Position numbers and translations under genes: made by a program. A DNA stretch of 64,000 bases from Pseudohongiella sp. (GTDB lineage: Bacteria; Pseudomonadota; Gammaproteobacteria; Pseudomonadales; Pseudohongiellaceae), in the NCBI GenBank assembly GCA_030696315.1, contig JAUYSM010000074.1, forward strand, positions 1 to 64,000. Direction: 5' to 3'. The notes beneath the pieces were generated by a model. That model had not been told where the DNA came from. It worked only from the letters and a program-made list of their open reading frames with translations, and searched no databases. Below are positions 44,584 through 54,503 of the stretch, piece after piece (within the stretch, counting starts at the first letter, position 1; the number at the start of each line of letters is the position of its first letter).

Positions 44584-46422
44584 TCACAAGGTGCTGTCTG
44601 CCATCAGGTCGATGATGGCGGGGACCGGCGCATTGCCAAAACTCAAAAATCGGTTATGAAATGTTTTAAGGTCAAAAGCACTGCCCATCTGAAATTTCAT
44701 CTGCTCACGAAAATCATATATTTCAGCGTAACCCGTAAAGTACGATGTGAGTTGTACCTGCGACAACTTCACCCGTCGCCATTTATTCTCCGCCTCGGTT
44801 TGTTCCTGAAATGCTTCGCGCAGCATCATGTCCATCGCTTGCTCCTGGGTCATACCGCGCACATGAACAGCATAATCAATGATGGCATTGGTCACCACGC
44901 GCAGGTTCCATTTTCCATACATCAACCACATTTCAGGTTCCTGATTGCCCCAGCCAGCCTCCAGCATCATGCGCTCAGAGTACACAGCCCAGCCTTCAAT
45001 CATTGCGCCGTTGCGCAGCAGGCTCTTGATCAGTCCAGTTGACTTATTGCCGTGCACAAGTTGGGTATAGTGGCCTGGAATGGCTTCATGGATATTCAGG
45101 ATCTGCAGCACCCAATGATTGTATTCGCGCAGATAACTCGCCGCCTGTTCATCGTTATAATCATCCAGTGGTGTGACATTGTAATAAGTGTCAGCGGTTG
45201 GGTTAAAAGGACCGGGAGCGCTGACTGAAGCGCCCGCACCGCTGCCTCGCATGTACTCGGGTGTAGCACGCACCACCAAGGGACGCGATGGGTCTTGTTC
45301 GAGCAGGTCTTTTTCAGTGACAAAGGTGGCAAGTAAAGGAATCTGACGCTCGATCTCGCTAATAAATTCATCACGGGCAATATGTTGATTGGACAGATGG
45401 TCAATCAGTTGTCCAATTCGATCCAGACGATCCTGCGGCATAGGTTGATCAGCAAAATACTTGGGCCACAACTCGGTTGTGATGCTGTCCATGTTGTCGT
45501 GTAAACGGTTTTTTTCCGCGACGGCACGTTCATACATTTCAAGCGCAGTAAAACCGGACTGGATGTCATACGCAAACTTGGATTCGTACAGCGCTGCGCC
45601 GATGCGGAAGTCGCGCCCACTCTGACGCTCGTCAATGTCAGACGAGAGAGTCTGCAACTCGGTAATAAACCCCTCAATTGTGCTGATTGCGTTCTGTCGA
45701 ATCTGTTCAAATTGCTCTTTTTCAGCCCGTTCGAGATTGGAGGCAGAGACGCGTTCTTGCAAGCTGGTGCCGAGCAGATTCAATGTGCCCCGGTTCTGTG
45801 TCACAGCCAATTCGGTGTGTTCTGCGGTTGGATCGATGATATTGGCTCGAGCAGCCTGGTAAAACGCCGGGACCTGTTCCAGCCTTGCCATTACGGTGCG
45901 TAGTCTGTCTTCTTCAGGTGCATAGGGTGTGTTCAGAATCAGGCCGATTGGTCCGGCTGCGTTATAACTGGCGGGATTCCATTGCCATTCCTTGAATTCA
46001 GTCAGGTACCAGCGCATGGACTCCAGACGATTGTTCAGCAGATTGTGATCGATACCAAGATCGGCTGGCAGAAGCGTCACATCAAATTGCGCTAATGCTG
46101 CCAATTCGGCGTCAATAAACAGCAGGTCTTCCGCTCTGCGCGTTTCATCGGGCAGGGTGACCTGATGCGCATTGTCATACAGCCCTGAATAGAGCGACCA
46201 CTCCGGATTGCGCTCCAGCATACGGCGCATCAATGATTCACTATAGTCAGCAAATTCGCTGATTATCAAGGATTGGGCTGGCTCTGGCGCAGCGCCTGTC
46301 CCGGCAGTATCCGGTGTGATGGGCGCCTCAGACATCGGCGCTGGTGCAGGCGAGCAAGCGGAAAGTATTGCCGTGAGCAGCACAAAAGGCAGTAAGCCCG
46401 GTGTTAAATAAGAAAAGCGCAT
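44584..46422 (-). CDS. DUF885 lipoprotein, putative metallopeptidase
   Basis: Lipoprotein of 612 residues with lipobox LSACS near residue 22, followed by a proline/alanine-rich linker. The DUF885 region carries HEAIPGHYTQL near residue 453, an HExxxGH-like zinc motif, with a downstream glutamate in EGWAVYSERM near 483. DUF885 proteins are related to M32-like or gluzincin-fold peptidases; substrates are not well known. It would act in the periplasm or outer membrane. Convergent with the DUF5916 gene and divergent from the S4-domain gene. Confidence 0.85.
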   Translation of the reverse strand: MRFSYLTPGLLPFVLLTAILSACSPAPAPMSEAPITPDTAGTGAAPEPAQSLIISEFADYSESLMRRMLERNPEWSLYSGLYDNAHQVTLPDETRRAEDLLFIDAELAALAQFDVTLLPADLGIDHNLLNNRLESMRWYLTEFKEWQWNPASYNAAGPIGLILNTPYAPEEDRLRTVMARLEQVPAFYQAARANIIDPTAEHTELAVTQNRGTLNLLGTSLQERVSASNLERAEKEQFEQIRQNAISTIEGFITELQTLSSDIDERQSGRDFRIGAALYESKFAYDIQSGFTALEMYERAVAEKNRLHDNMDSITTELWPKYFADQPMPQDRLDRIGQLIDHLSNQHIARDEFISEIERQIPLLATFVTEKDLLEQDPSRPLVVRATPEYMRGSGAGASVSAPGPFNPTADTYYNVTPLDDYNDEQAASYLREYNHWVLQILNIHEAIPGHYTQLVHGNKSTGLIKSLLRNGAMIEGWAVYSERMMLEAGWGNQEPEMWLMYGKWNLRVVTNAIIDYAVHVRGMTQEQAMDMMLREAFQEQTEAENKWRRVKLSQVQLTSYFTGYAEIYDFREQMKFQMGSAFDLKTFHNRFLSFGNAPVPAIIDLMADSTL

Positions 46423-46541
46423 AAAAACAAAGCCTCCGGGCGTAAAATAATGGCGCTGGCAGCAGCTGATTCTGAACGATTCTGAGAAAGTCGGCTACTA
46501 TGTGCGCTTTCAAAGCAATAACCCAGAGAGAAACGTCAAGC

Positions 46542-46772
46542 ATGAGGGTGATTACAGTAAACACAGTTCCCGTCGAACTCTATAAGATTTTGAAGTTTGA
46601 AGGTTTGGTTTCGAGCGGAGCGGAAGCAAAAGCCGCAGTTGCTGAGGGTCTGGTGAAGGTCAATGGCGAGATCGAAACGCGGAAACGCAAAATAATATTG
46701 GCCGGAGACTTGATCGAGTTCGGCTCGGAAACATTACGTATCGTTTTGGACGATACCCCTCAGGTAGATTGA
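46542..46772 (+). CDS. S4-domain RNA-binding protein (YbcJ-like)
   Basis: Protein of 76 residues made of a single S4 RNA-binding domain: LYKILKFEGLVSSGAEAKAAV and VKVNGEIETRKRKIILAGD. Similar small S4 proteins (YbcJ) are thought to bind structured RNA or ribosomal material. ATG at 46542. Its stop overlaps or abuts the next gene, which encodes a DUF1456 protein, so they form a two-gene unit. Confidence 0.88.
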   Translation: MRVITVNTVPVELYKILKFEGLVSSGAEAKAAVAEGLVKVNGEIETRKRKIILAGDLIEFGSETLRIVLDDTPQVD

Positions 46773-46777
46773 GCACT

Positions 46778-47242
46778 ATGAATCACAACGATGTTCTGCG
46801 CCGTATTCGGTATATTTTTGATTACGATGACAGTCAAATGATGGACGTTTTTGCCCAGGCTGATTACGCAGTGACCCGAGAGCAGGTATGCGGATGGTTG
46901 AAACAGGATGAGGACGCGGAGTTCATAAAAATAAAAGACCGCGAGATGGCCATTTTCCTGAACGGACTGATCAATCTACGACGTGGGCGCAGGGACGGGC
47001 CGCAAGCCGAGCCCGAAACCCGGCTCTCAAACAATATGGTACTGATGAAACTTCGGATTGCCCTGAATATGCAGTCAGACGATGTGCAGTCCTTGTTAGC
47101 GGAAACGGGTCTGAATTTTAGTAAACATGAAATCAGTGCCTTGTTTCGTAAACCCGGGCACAAACATTATCGCGATTGTGAAGATCAATTGCTGCGTAAT
47201 GTCCTGAATGGGCTTCAGAAACGTCTGCGTCAACCAGCGTAA
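46778..47242 (+). CDS. DUF1456 family protein (YehS-like)
   Basis: Protein of 154 residues with two tandem DUF1456 repeats: MNHNDVLRRIRYIFDYDDSQM at the start and NNMVLMKLRIALNMQSDDVQ near residue 88. Each forms a small helical domain found in YehS. Function is not known. I chose the ATG at 46778 because family members begin right there; TTG at 46769 would overlap the upstream stop. Probably co-transcribed with the S4-domain gene. Confidence 0.88.
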   Translation: MNHNDVLRRIRYIFDYDDSQMMDVFAQADYAVTREQVCGWLKQDEDAEFIKIKDREMAIFLNGLINLRRGRRDGPQAEPETRLSNNMVLMKLRIALNMQSDDVQSLLAETGLNFSKHEISALFRKPGHKHYRDCEDQLLRNVLNGLQKRLRQPA

Positions 47243-47420
47243 GACAGTCTTGCAGCCAACTATCTCACGCTGAGATCGACGGAGCTTGTCTGGGTTGTCG
47301 CCAATAACAGTGTGTGTTAAAAAAGGTTTGTATAAAAAAAAGAGCACGCCGTGTTCGTCAAAATGTTGTTGAGCGGCGCTGCCTATATCTTGAATATAAA
47401 GGTCTCCTGGAGTTTAGCTT

Positions 47421-48317
47421 ATGCGTTTTTTAGTGGCATTCATGGCGGTTCTGCTGTCAACAACAGCACTGGCTCAAAACACACTCAGTATCGATGCGGG
47501 GCGAGGCGATGTGCCTTTGTTTGTGCCGTCGGATTACGCCGGCAACGCACCAGCGCCGTTGATTGTGCTGTTGCATGGATATGGTTCCAATGGTGTGCAA
47601 CAGAATGAGTATATGCGCATCAGTGAACTGGTGGATCGTTTTGGATTCCTGTTGGCAACACCGGATGGCACACAGGAATCTGCCGGTCGTAATGCACGTT
47701 TCTGGAATGCGTCGGATGCCTGCTGTAACTTCTATGCAACCGATCTGGATGATTCAGCCTACGTGCTGGCAATTATTAATGCCGTGAAAGCGCAGTACAA
47801 TGTTGATGCGCGCAGAGTGTATTTGATAGGTCACTCCAATGGTGGATTTATGTCCTACAAAGCGGCTCACGATCATTCTGATGTGATTGCTGGCATTGCC
47901 AGTCTGGCTGGTGCAGAAGCGACAATTGCGCTGCCAGCGCCAGCAAATCCCGTGCATGTATTGCAGATTCATGGCACGGCAGATGGCACAATCGCTTACG
48001 ACGGTGGCAATATTCAGGGTAATGTCTATCCTGGAGCATTGGAAACCGTTTCTCGATGGGCAGCCTACAATGGTTGTGCGGATCAAGGGGTCGTGACTGC
48101 TGCACTGGATCTTGACCAGAGCCTCGACGGACTTGAAACAACCGCTACCCGTTACAGCAATACCTGCCAGCCCGGTGGTTCTGTCGAGTTATGGACAATT
48201 GCTGATGGCGCCCATATCCCGCAGATTTCAAGCGTGTTTCCAGAAAAAGTGGTTGAATGGTTATTGGCCCGACCTAAAATGAATAACAAAGAAGCGGTAG
48301 CCGTTTCACAAAACTAA
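47421..48317 (+). CDS. Secreted PHB-depolymerase/feruloyl-esterase-like hydrolase
   Basis: Alpha/beta hydrolase of 298 residues with a signal peptide ending ALAQN. LIVLLHGYGSNG near residue 47 is the oxyanion loop, LIGHSNGGFMSYKA near 137 carries the nucleophile Ser, and a DACCNF cysteine pair near 98 is typical of the LpqC/Esterase_PHB group. A late ADGAHIP provides the catalytic His. It probably hydrolyses esters of polymers or aromatic acids outside the cytoplasm. GGAG at 47409-47412 supports the ATG. Intergenic 47243-47420 shows no gene. Confidence 0.87.
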   Translation: MRFLVAFMAVLLSTTALAQNTLSIDAGRGDVPLFVPSDYAGNAPAPLIVLLHGYGSNGVQQNEYMRISELVDRFGFLLATPDGTQESAGRNARFWNASDACCNFYATDLDDSAYVLAIINAVKAQYNVDARRVYLIGHSNGGFMSYKAAHDHSDVIAGIASLAGAEATIALPAPANPVHVLQIHGTADGTIAYDGGNIQGNVYPGALETVSRWAAYNGCADQGVVTAALDLDQSLDGLETTATRYSNTCQPGGSVELWTIADGAHIPQISSVFPEKVVEWLLARPKMNNKEAVAVSQN

Positions 48318-48362
48318 TCAGAGCTGGCCACGGAGGGAGAGCAACTGACCCCCACACATTCT

Positions 48363-49430
48363 ATGTCTGTTGATAAATCCCAGAGACTGCGCTTTCAGCG
48401 CATGCTTTGGGGCTTTGTCAGTATGGGTTGCACCCTCGCAATTGTGCTGGGGCTCTACCTGTTTGGCATGTTGCCCGCATTACCAACCTTGGTCTACGCG
48501 GTAATCACCATGTTCATGGCTATCACGTTTGTGGTCTTGAACAAGTCAGGCCTGAATCTGCGTTTTAAAGACCCCAGTATGACTGCCGCGCAGATTATAA
48601 CGCCGCTCTGGCCCAGCATTTTTATTATGTATTTTGTGAGCGATCCGCAGGCACGCATGGCATTTTTGCTGATGGGCACCGGGGGATTGCTGTTTGGTAT
48701 GTTTGCGTTACCACGGCGCACGATGCTGTCGGTAGGCGCGCTGATTGTCACCAGTTATCTGGTCTTGCTCAGTGCTTTATTGAAGTGGGCGCCAGAACGT
48801 GTGAACTGGCGAGTTGAAGTTGTAATTGTTTTTGCATACTTTTCAGTCCTGATGATTGTTGCCTATCTCGGTAGTGTTATTGCCGGTATGCGGACCACCT
48901 TAAAAAAGCAAAACCAAAAACTGGAAATTCTTGCCAGTCGTGATGCGCTGACACAATTACCGAACCGACGCGCGTTGATGGATCAGTTAACACAGGAGTC
49001 TGCTCGTATTGATCGGCGAACTGCGGCGCAGAGTGAACTTTGCATCAGCATGTTGGACATTGATCACTTCAAGCGTATCAACGACACCTGGGGGCACGAT
49101 GCGGGTGATGCAGTATTGATGCAGGTCAGCCAGGCTTTACAGAAAACCATGCGGCAGGGCGACTTTGTGGGACGGTTTGGTGGCGAGGAATTTGTCATTT
49201 TGTTACCCGAGTCTACTCTGTCAGCCGCCATTCAGGCCGCTGAACGTATTCAGGCCTGTATCGCGGAACTCACCTTTCCGGAGCTACCCGATGGCACTCG
49301 CATCACGGTTTCACAAGGTATTTCTGTGCATCAACCGGGTGACAAAATCGAAGTGACCTTAAAACATGCAGACGAAGCCTTGTATCAAGCTAAAGCTCAA
49401 GGCCGCAACCGTGTTGTTGTCGCTTGCTGA
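48363..49430 (+). CDS. Membrane diguanylate cyclase (GGDEF)
   Basis: Makes cyclic di-GMP from GTP. The 355-residue protein has about six N-terminal membrane helices (residues 15-180), a short coiled linker, and a GGDEF domain with RDALTQLPNRRAL and GRFGGEEFVILLPES near residue 268. The inhibitory site R-x2-D (RQGD) is intact ahead of GGEEF, so product feedback is expected. The active-site form GGEEF is compatible with activity. The input ligand of the membrane domain is unknown. Confidence 0.92.
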   Translation: MSVDKSQRLRFQRMLWGFVSMGCTLAIVLGLYLFGMLPALPTLVYAVITMFMAITFVVLNKSGLNLRFKDPSMTAAQIITPLWPSIFIMYFVSDPQARMAFLLMGTGGLLFGMFALPRRTMLSVGALIVTSYLVLLSALLKWAPERVNWRVEVVIVFAYFSVLMIVAYLGSVIAGMRTTLKKQNQKLEILASRDALTQLPNRRALMDQLTQESARIDRRTAAQSELCISMLDIDHFKRINDTWGHDAGDAVLMQVSQALQKTMRQGDFVGRFGGEEFVILLPESTLSAAIQAAERIQACIAELTFPELPDGTRITVSQGISVHQPGDKIEVTLKHADEALYQAKAQGRNRVVVAC

Positions 49431-49478
49431 ATAGCCCACTGGGGTGCCATCTGAGGTGTCATCTGAGTTGCCAACAGT

Positions 49479-50018
49479 TCAGACAGTCAGAAAAAGAATG
49501 CCAACAGAGTAGGTGACAAAAAGCAGTGACCATAGCGTAAACCGGGATGGAATGAATATGGTCAATAACATCAATAAGATACCCGCGGATGGCACCGCGA
49601 CTGAAGGCAAAACCGCGTTGTTGTACATCACAATGTTGACGTAGGGTCCAACCAGGAAATACAGCAGCATGGATAAGGCTGATAACCTCCCAAGCTGCTG
49701 ACTTTGCAATCGCATGTCATAAACGTCATCGGAAGGCGTTGATAATGCCATTTCTGCCGCTCCGTACAGGAACGTACATCCGAAAACCAGCACAATAAAA
49801 TTCTGGAAAGTCCAGTTCTCAACCGCGCGCAGTCCCCAGCCCACCCACCAGAACTGCAGAATATACAGCATCACGCTGAATGCCCAGACTGCTGATGACC
49901 AGTGAAATACAACGCGATCGTGCGCTCTGATGATCATCGCAACAGTGTGCAGCAAGCGGGTAATCGCCAATCCGAGAATGATCGCAATGGCGATGGAGAT
50001 ATACTCGTGTTGAGTCAT
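49479..50018 (-). CDS. Hypothetical membrane protein
   Basis: I do not recognise the family. The 179-residue product has about five hydrophobic helices, with a tryptophan-rich stretch FWWVGWGLRAVENW near residue 56 and a short polar loop STPSDDVYDMRLQSQQ. It begins directly after the stop of the DUF4345 gene, with no gap, and so lies at the end of a three-gene leftward unit headed by a GGDEF gene. ATG at 50018. Coding status is well supported by spacing; role unknown. Confidence 0.7.
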   Translation of the reverse strand: MTQHEYISIAIAIILGLAITRLLHTVAMIIRAHDRVVFHWSSAVWAFSVMLYILQFWWVGWGLRAVENWTFQNFIVLVFGCTFLYGAAEMALSTPSDDVYDMRLQSQQLGRLSALSMLLYFLVGPYVNIVMYNNAVLPSVAVPSAGILLMLLTIFIPSRFTLWSLLFVTYSVGILFLTV

Positions 50019-50405
50019 TTAGTGGCTACTGCTGGTTTGGCGCAGGGCATAAGCGGCCAATGTGGCAGTCAGGCACTCGTATACAAAGGCGCCATAGGTG
50101 TACATCGTCACTGGTTCGCCGTTGACCAGAAAACCAAGGAGCCGTCCGACAGCGATTGCGCCAATCCCCAAGACCAGAATCACCAGTCCCGCTCGATAGT
50201 AAGCTGGTTTCAGGACAGCCAGCAGGCAGAACAATCCTATACCGGTCTGCAATCCACCATACATGGCAGCAATTTCGGCATAAGCATTGCCATTGCTAAT
50301 GATGAGCCCCGCAAAACCCGCTGGAACCGCAGGGGCGAAAAGACTGACCATCCCGTAACTGATAAAAACCAGCCCCGATATCCACAACACAATTTTTCCC
50401 GTCAT
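50019..50405 (-). CDS. DUF4345-like membrane protein
   Basis: Four-helix membrane protein of 128 residues resembling the DUF4345 family: an N-terminal helix with GLVFISYGMVSLFAP, a central AEIAAMYGGLQTGIGLF stretch (residues 42-58) and LGIGAIAVGRLLGFLVNG near 78-95. Function unknown. It starts 12 bases after the GGDEF gene stop and its own stop abuts the next gene, so all three are probably co-transcribed. Confidence 0.75.
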   Translation of the reverse strand: MTGKIVLWISGLVFISYGMVSLFAPAVPAGFAGLIISNGNAYAEIAAMYGGLQTGIGLFCLLAVLKPAYYRAGLVILVLGIGAIAVGRLLGFLVNGEPVTMYTYGAFVYECLTATLAAYALRQTSSSH

Positions 50406-50417
50406 AACAGGTCTACC

Positions 50418-51632
50418 TCAGTCAGCTTGTGTGAGGAGGTTTACGTTGCTTACGGGGGAGTTGGACTTCATCGACCCGGATTTTGATGCATTTTTTACGC
50501 GGTACATCGCCTGGTCGGCTTCTCGCAGCAGCGACTCCCTGTTTTGCCTGCCAGGCTCTAGTATGGCAACACCTATGGAACCCGAGCTGATATGGCGGAT
50601 TTTCTGTTCCTTGGCGGATTCAAGTACGTATTCCTGTTCGAGCTTGAGTCGCAGTGCATCCGCTTTCTCAAGTGCCATTTTTATCGACGAATCCAGATCG
50701 GTGGTTAATGCGGTCAACAACACCACAAACTCATCTCCACCTAAACGGGCAGGGACTTCGTTGCCGGCCATGCAGGATTGTATTCTGAGTGATGCCTGAC
50801 GAAGCAGTTCATCGCCCAGCGCATGGCCATAACGATCGTTAACAATTTTGAAATTATCCAGATCAATCAATAACAAGGCGCCGTAAACCCTGTTTTTATT
50901 GCAAGTTATGATGGTTTCATTAATGTGTTCGTAGATACATCGCCGATTGGGTAAACCGGTCAACTCATCAGATCTGGCCATAGACTCTGTTGCGGCTTCG
51001 GCCTGTTCCTTTTGCATCAACACCAGTCCCAATGCAATTGCAATGTTGATTAGCGTGATACTGATGAAGGTAAAACCTTGTATGAGACCAGGACTGTTTA
51101 AGCTAATGATGTCAGTAATTCCGAATGCAATTGCCATGGGGCGAGACAATGCAGCTGGTATGCCAATACCAAAGGCGACCATTAGAATGTACTTGCCGCG
51201 GCCAACCAATCGCTTATTGTTTTGAACCAGTAACATTAGCAGCAATAAACACTGTACGGTGTTGACCAACCCGATTAGCAGGATGCGTGTCTCTAATTCC
51301 TGAGCAAGTAGCGGAAACCCCAGTGCTATGACCAGCACAGGTGCCCAGATAAGCAATTTACTGAATTGCTCTTTCAGGAACATCTGCAGCCCTTGCGCAA
51401 AAAATGCGTAACTCGCCACAATCAGTGTGTTGGCAAGTACCACAGAGAGCACGTCAGGGACGCTGCCACGCAAGGCAAGCAGGACAAAACCCAGGCTGTT
51501 GATGAAAAAGCCTGCTGCCCAAAAAAGCAGACTGGTATCTGTTCCGCGGCCAACAACGGTTAAAACAGCTGAAATGATGAACCCAATCAGTATGATGACA
51601 ATAAATAGGGTATTAACGTCGATGATGGTCAT
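50418..51632 (-). CDS. Membrane diguanylate cyclase (GGDEF), I-site degenerate
   Basis: Cyclic di-GMP synthase of about 404 residues: roughly seven membrane helices (first 210 residues), then a GGDEF domain with RSDELTGLPNRRCIYEHI near 220 and ARLGGDEFVVLLTAL near 305. The inhibitory R-x2-D site is not conserved (AGNE at that position), so feedback inhibition is probably lost, unlike the other cyclase at 48363. Start ATG at 51632 places the first helix at the N terminus; a GTG at 51692 is also in frame. It heads a unit with the DUF4345 protein. Confidence 0.9.
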   Translation of the reverse strand: MTIIDVNTLFIVIILIGFIISAVLTVVGRGTDTSLLFWAAGFFINSLGFVLLALRGSVPDVLSVVLANTLIVASYAFFAQGLQMFLKEQFSKLLIWAPVLVIALGFPLLAQELETRILLIGLVNTVQCLLLLMLLVQNNKRLVGRGKYILMVAFGIGIPAALSRPMAIAFGITDIISLNSPGLIQGFTFISITLINIAIALGLVLMQKEQAEAATESMARSDELTGLPNRRCIYEHINETIITCNKNRVYGALLLIDLDNFKIVNDRYGHALGDELLRQASLRIQSCMAGNEVPARLGGDEFVVLLTALTTDLDSSIKMALEKADALRLKLEQEYVLESAKEQKIRHISSGSIGVAILEPGRQNRESLLREADQAMYRVKNASKSGSMKSNSPVSNVNLLTQAD

Positions 51633-51809
51633 ACGGTAGGGCAGATCGTGCAAATTATGGTTTTGTTGTTTGTGTTTAATCTCGCTCAACACATCCGCCG
51701 AGTCAAATGGAATTATGCGTCGAACACGACCCGCAAGCGATATTTCATAGACGGCAAGGTAATTCAGAGCTTATAAGTTCAAGTCATCAGATTGCAAAAG
51801 GGATGTCAG

Positions 51810-52700
51810 GTGATAAAACAGCTTTTAGGTGTTGCGCGTATTAATTTTCTGAGTTTGACGGTGGTGTGTATTGCTTTGGCTGCCGCAGCAAGTTGGCAGG
51901 CGGGCTTTTCATTTTCACCGCAACGGCTGGTCTTGGTCATGTGTCTTGGATTGTGTGCACACATCAGTGTGAATGCCTTTAATGAATATTTTGATTATAA
52001 ATCTGGCCTGGATCTGTTAACTGAGCGCACACCGTTCAGTGGTGGCAGTGGCACACTGCCTGCGTATCCGGATGCCAGCCAGATGACCTTGGTTCTTGCT
52101 GTGCTGAGTCTTTTGGTATTAATCGCCGGCGGCTTATACCTTGCGACTGAGTTGGGGTGGCGGTTATTGCTGTTTGGTTTGCCGGGGGTGTTATTGATTT
52201 ACGGCTATACCCAGTATCTGAATCGATCCCCATGGCTGTGCCTGCTTGCGCCTGGGGTCGGTTTTGGCTTGTTGATGACCTTGGGTGCTTACTGGGTGTT
52301 AGCAGACAGTCTCAGCCTTGCTGCTGTAGTACTGTCGCTGATCGTGATGCTGCTGGTCAGTAATCTGCTGCTGCTAAACCAGTTTCCCGATGTCGAGGCT
52401 GATCGCCAGGTGGGGCGCCGGCATTTGCCAATTGTTATTGGCCGTCAAGCAAGCGCTGTCGTGTTTACGCTGATTTTAAGTGGCTCTTATTTAGTGCTGC
52501 TGGTCGCGGTGGTTTTTGAGGTGCTGCCGTGGCAGTGTTTGTTAGCCTTGTTAACCTTGCCGATTTTGATAAAACTATTGCCCGGGATATTCACATTTGC
52601 CGAGCAACCTCGAAAACTGACGCAATTTATGGCCATGAATGTGCTGTTATGTCATGGTTATCCGATACTTTTGCTGACAGGGCTGATCTGGGCGTCATGA
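51810..52700 (+). CDS. UbiA-family prenyltransferase (MenA-like)
   Basis: Membrane prenyltransferase of 296 residues that attaches a polyprenyl chain to an aromatic acceptor. The two aspartate motifs are visible: NAFNEYFDYKSGLD near residue 58 and NQFPDVEADRQVGRR near 193, within about eight or nine helices. The pattern fits the 1,4-dihydroxy-2-naphthoate (MenA) branch better than UbiA, but this is not certain. GTG at 51810 has AAAAGGGA seven bases upstream; TTG at 51792 is possible. It lies 21 bases ahead of frdA, suggesting that its quinone serves the fumarate reductase. Confidence 0.8.
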   Translation: MIKQLLGVARINFLSLTVVCIALAAAASWQAGFSFSPQRLVLVMCLGLCAHISVNAFNEYFDYKSGLDLLTERTPFSGGSGTLPAYPDASQMTLVLAVLSLLVLIAGGLYLATELGWRLLLFGLPGVLLIYGYTQYLNRSPWLCLLAPGVGFGLLMTLGAYWVLADSLSLAAVVLSLIVMLLVSNLLLLNQFPDVEADRQVGRRHLPIVIGRQASAVVFTLILSGSYLVLLVAVVFEVLPWQCLLALLTLPILIKLLPGIFTFAEQPRKLTQFMAMNVLLCHGYPILLLTGLIWAS

Positions 52701-52721
52701 CAGCTACCTGGAGAACTTGCG

Positions 52722-54503
52722 ATGCTTCAACTGGATATGGACATTATTGTAGTGGGCGGTGGCGGCGCCGGATTGCGCGCTGCTATTGCCGCTGCTGAAG
52801 CGTCCCCAACACTGGATGTGGCTCTGGTATCCAAAGTTTATCCTATGCGTTCACACACCGTGGCGGCCGAAGGTGGCGCCGCCGCAGTTACCTTGAGTGA
52901 AGACAGTCTGCAATCGCATTTTTTTGACACTGTAGCTGGCAGCGACTGGCTGGCAGAGCAGGATGTGGTTGAGTATTTTGTGCAACATGCCTATCAGGAA
53001 CTGGTGCAACTGGAGCGATGGGGCTGCCCGTGGAGTCGCAAAAACGATGGTAGCGTGCAGGTGCGCCGATTTGGTGGCATGAAAACCGAGCGCACCTGGT
53101 TTGCTGCGGATAAAACCGGTTTTCATATTCTGCATACTTTGTTCCAAACCTCCCTGAAGTACCCCGCCATCGAGCGCTTTGATGAGTATTTTGTGCTGGA
53201 TCTGCTGGTGGTCGAGCAGCGCGTAGCGGGCGTGCTGGCCATCCGTTACAGCACCGGCGAATTAGTGCAGATACGAGCCAAATCAGTGATTCTGGCGACG
53301 GGCGGGGCTGGGAGAGTGTTTCACTACAATACCAACAGTGGCATCGTGACCGGAGATGGCATGGCCTTGGCGTTGCGCCATGGAGTTGCGCTACGCGATA
53401 TGGAGTTTGTGCAATATCACCCAACGGGTTTGCCCGGAAGCGGTATCTTGATTACTGAAGCCTGTCGCGGCGAAGGCGGAATTCTGCTGAATAAGGACGG
53501 TTATCGTTATCTGCAGGACTACGGACTGGGCCCGGAAACGCCACTCGGCGAGCCTCGTAATAAATGTATGGAACTTGGACCTCGTGACCGGTTGTCGCAG
53601 GCGTTCTGGCAGCAGCAGAAACTTGGGCTCACCGGCGATTATCAAGGCCATGCGGTGGTGTATCTGGATCTCAGACATCTGGGCGACAAACATCTGAAAG
53701 AACGCTTGCCGCTGATTTGTGAACTGGCGCGCGATTACGTGAACGTTGATCCGGCAAAAGCGCCCATTCCTGTGCGGCCGGCTGTGCATTACACCATGGG
53801 CGGCGTCATGACCAATATTGATTGCCAGACCAGCATTCAAGGTTTATTTGCGATCGGCGAGTGCGCCTCAGTGGGATTACATGGTGCCAACCGCCTGGGT
53901 TCAAATTCCCTCTCAGAACTATTGGTGTTTGGCAAAGTCGCTGGCGAGCGGGCAGCTGCCATGGCGCTGCAAAACGATTTTGTGAGTCACCAGTCAATTG
54001 CAGAGCAAACTGCGCGACAACAAGCTCTGTTATCCGTGTTGCAAGGACACAACACAGACGACTCGCTGGTGGCAATCCGCACTGCGATGACCAAAGCAAT
54101 GGAGGAGGGCTGTGGTATCTACCGCGATGCCGACAGTATGCAATACTGCCTTGATCACTTGATTAGCTTAAAACAACGTTATCAAGCGCTTAAGGTGGAA
54201 GATCAAGGTAAAGTCTACAACAACGCGCTGCTACAACATCTGGAATTGGGTTTCGGATTGGATGTTGCAATGGCGATTTGCAGCAGTGCTTTGGCCAGAA
54301 AGGAGTCGCGTGGTGCTCACCAACGCCTGGATGAGGGTATGACAACCCGTAACGATACTGAATTTTTGCAGCATAGCCTGGCGGTGCAACAACAAGACGG
54401 CAGTATTGATATTCGCTGGCAAGCGGTGACCATCACCAGCCTGCCACCCGCACAACGACTCTATGGTGATTGTGGTGCTGTCAATGAGGGCAAGACATCG
54501 TGA
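52722..54503 (+). CDS. frdA: Fumarate reductase flavoprotein subunit
   Basis: Catalytic subunit of quinol:fumarate reductase, 593 residues, on the cytoplasmic face of the inner membrane. [15 protein letters not shown] at residues 7-21 is the FAD fold and [10 protein letters not shown] includes the covalent-FAD His45. Substrate-site motifs are [20 protein letters not shown] (split, near 231-250), [12 protein letters not shown] near 355 and the [19 protein letters not shown] end of the FAD domain near 387. The full frdABCD order and separate C and D anchors match the enteric-type enzyme rather than succinate dehydrogenase, although it could run in either direction. GGAG at 52710-52713. Overlaps frdB by four bases. 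Confidence 0.93.
   Translation: MLQLDMDIIVVGGGGAGLRAAIAAAEASPTLDVALVSKVYPMRSHTVAAEGGAAAVTLSEDSLQSHFFDTVAGSDWLAEQDVVEYFVQHAYQELVQLERWGCPWSRKNDGSVQVRRFGGMKTERTWFAADKTGFHILHTLFQTSLKYPAIERFDEYFVLDLLVVEQRVAGVLAIRYSTGELVQIRAKSVILATGGAGRVFHYNTNSGIVTGDGMALALRHGVALRDMEFVQYHPTGLPGSGILITEACRGEGGILLNKDGYRYLQDYGLGPETPLGEPRNKCMELGPRDRLSQAFWQQQKLGLTGDYQGHAVVYLDLRHLGDKHLKERLPLICELARDYVNVDPAKAPIPVRPAVHYTMGGVMTNIDCQTSIQGLFAIGECASVGLHGANRLGSNSLSELLVFGKVAGERAAAMALQNDFVSHQSIAEQTARQQALLSVLQGHNTDDSLVAIRTAMTKAMEEGCGIYRDADSMQYCLDHLISLKQRYQALKVEDQGKVYNNALLQHLELGFGLDVAMAICSSALARKESRGAHQRLDEGMTTRNDTEFLQHSLAVQQQDGSIDIRWQAVTITSLPPAQRLYGDCGAVNEGKTS

Noticed and set aside
51770-51795. FNR site upstream of the UbiA-frd genes
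   Set aside because: TTCAAGTCATCAG is only a partial match with the wrong spacing between half-sites.
52888-53424. 178-codon frame antisense to frdA
   Set aside because: frdA is unmistakable here; the antisense product is low-complexity and lacks motifs.
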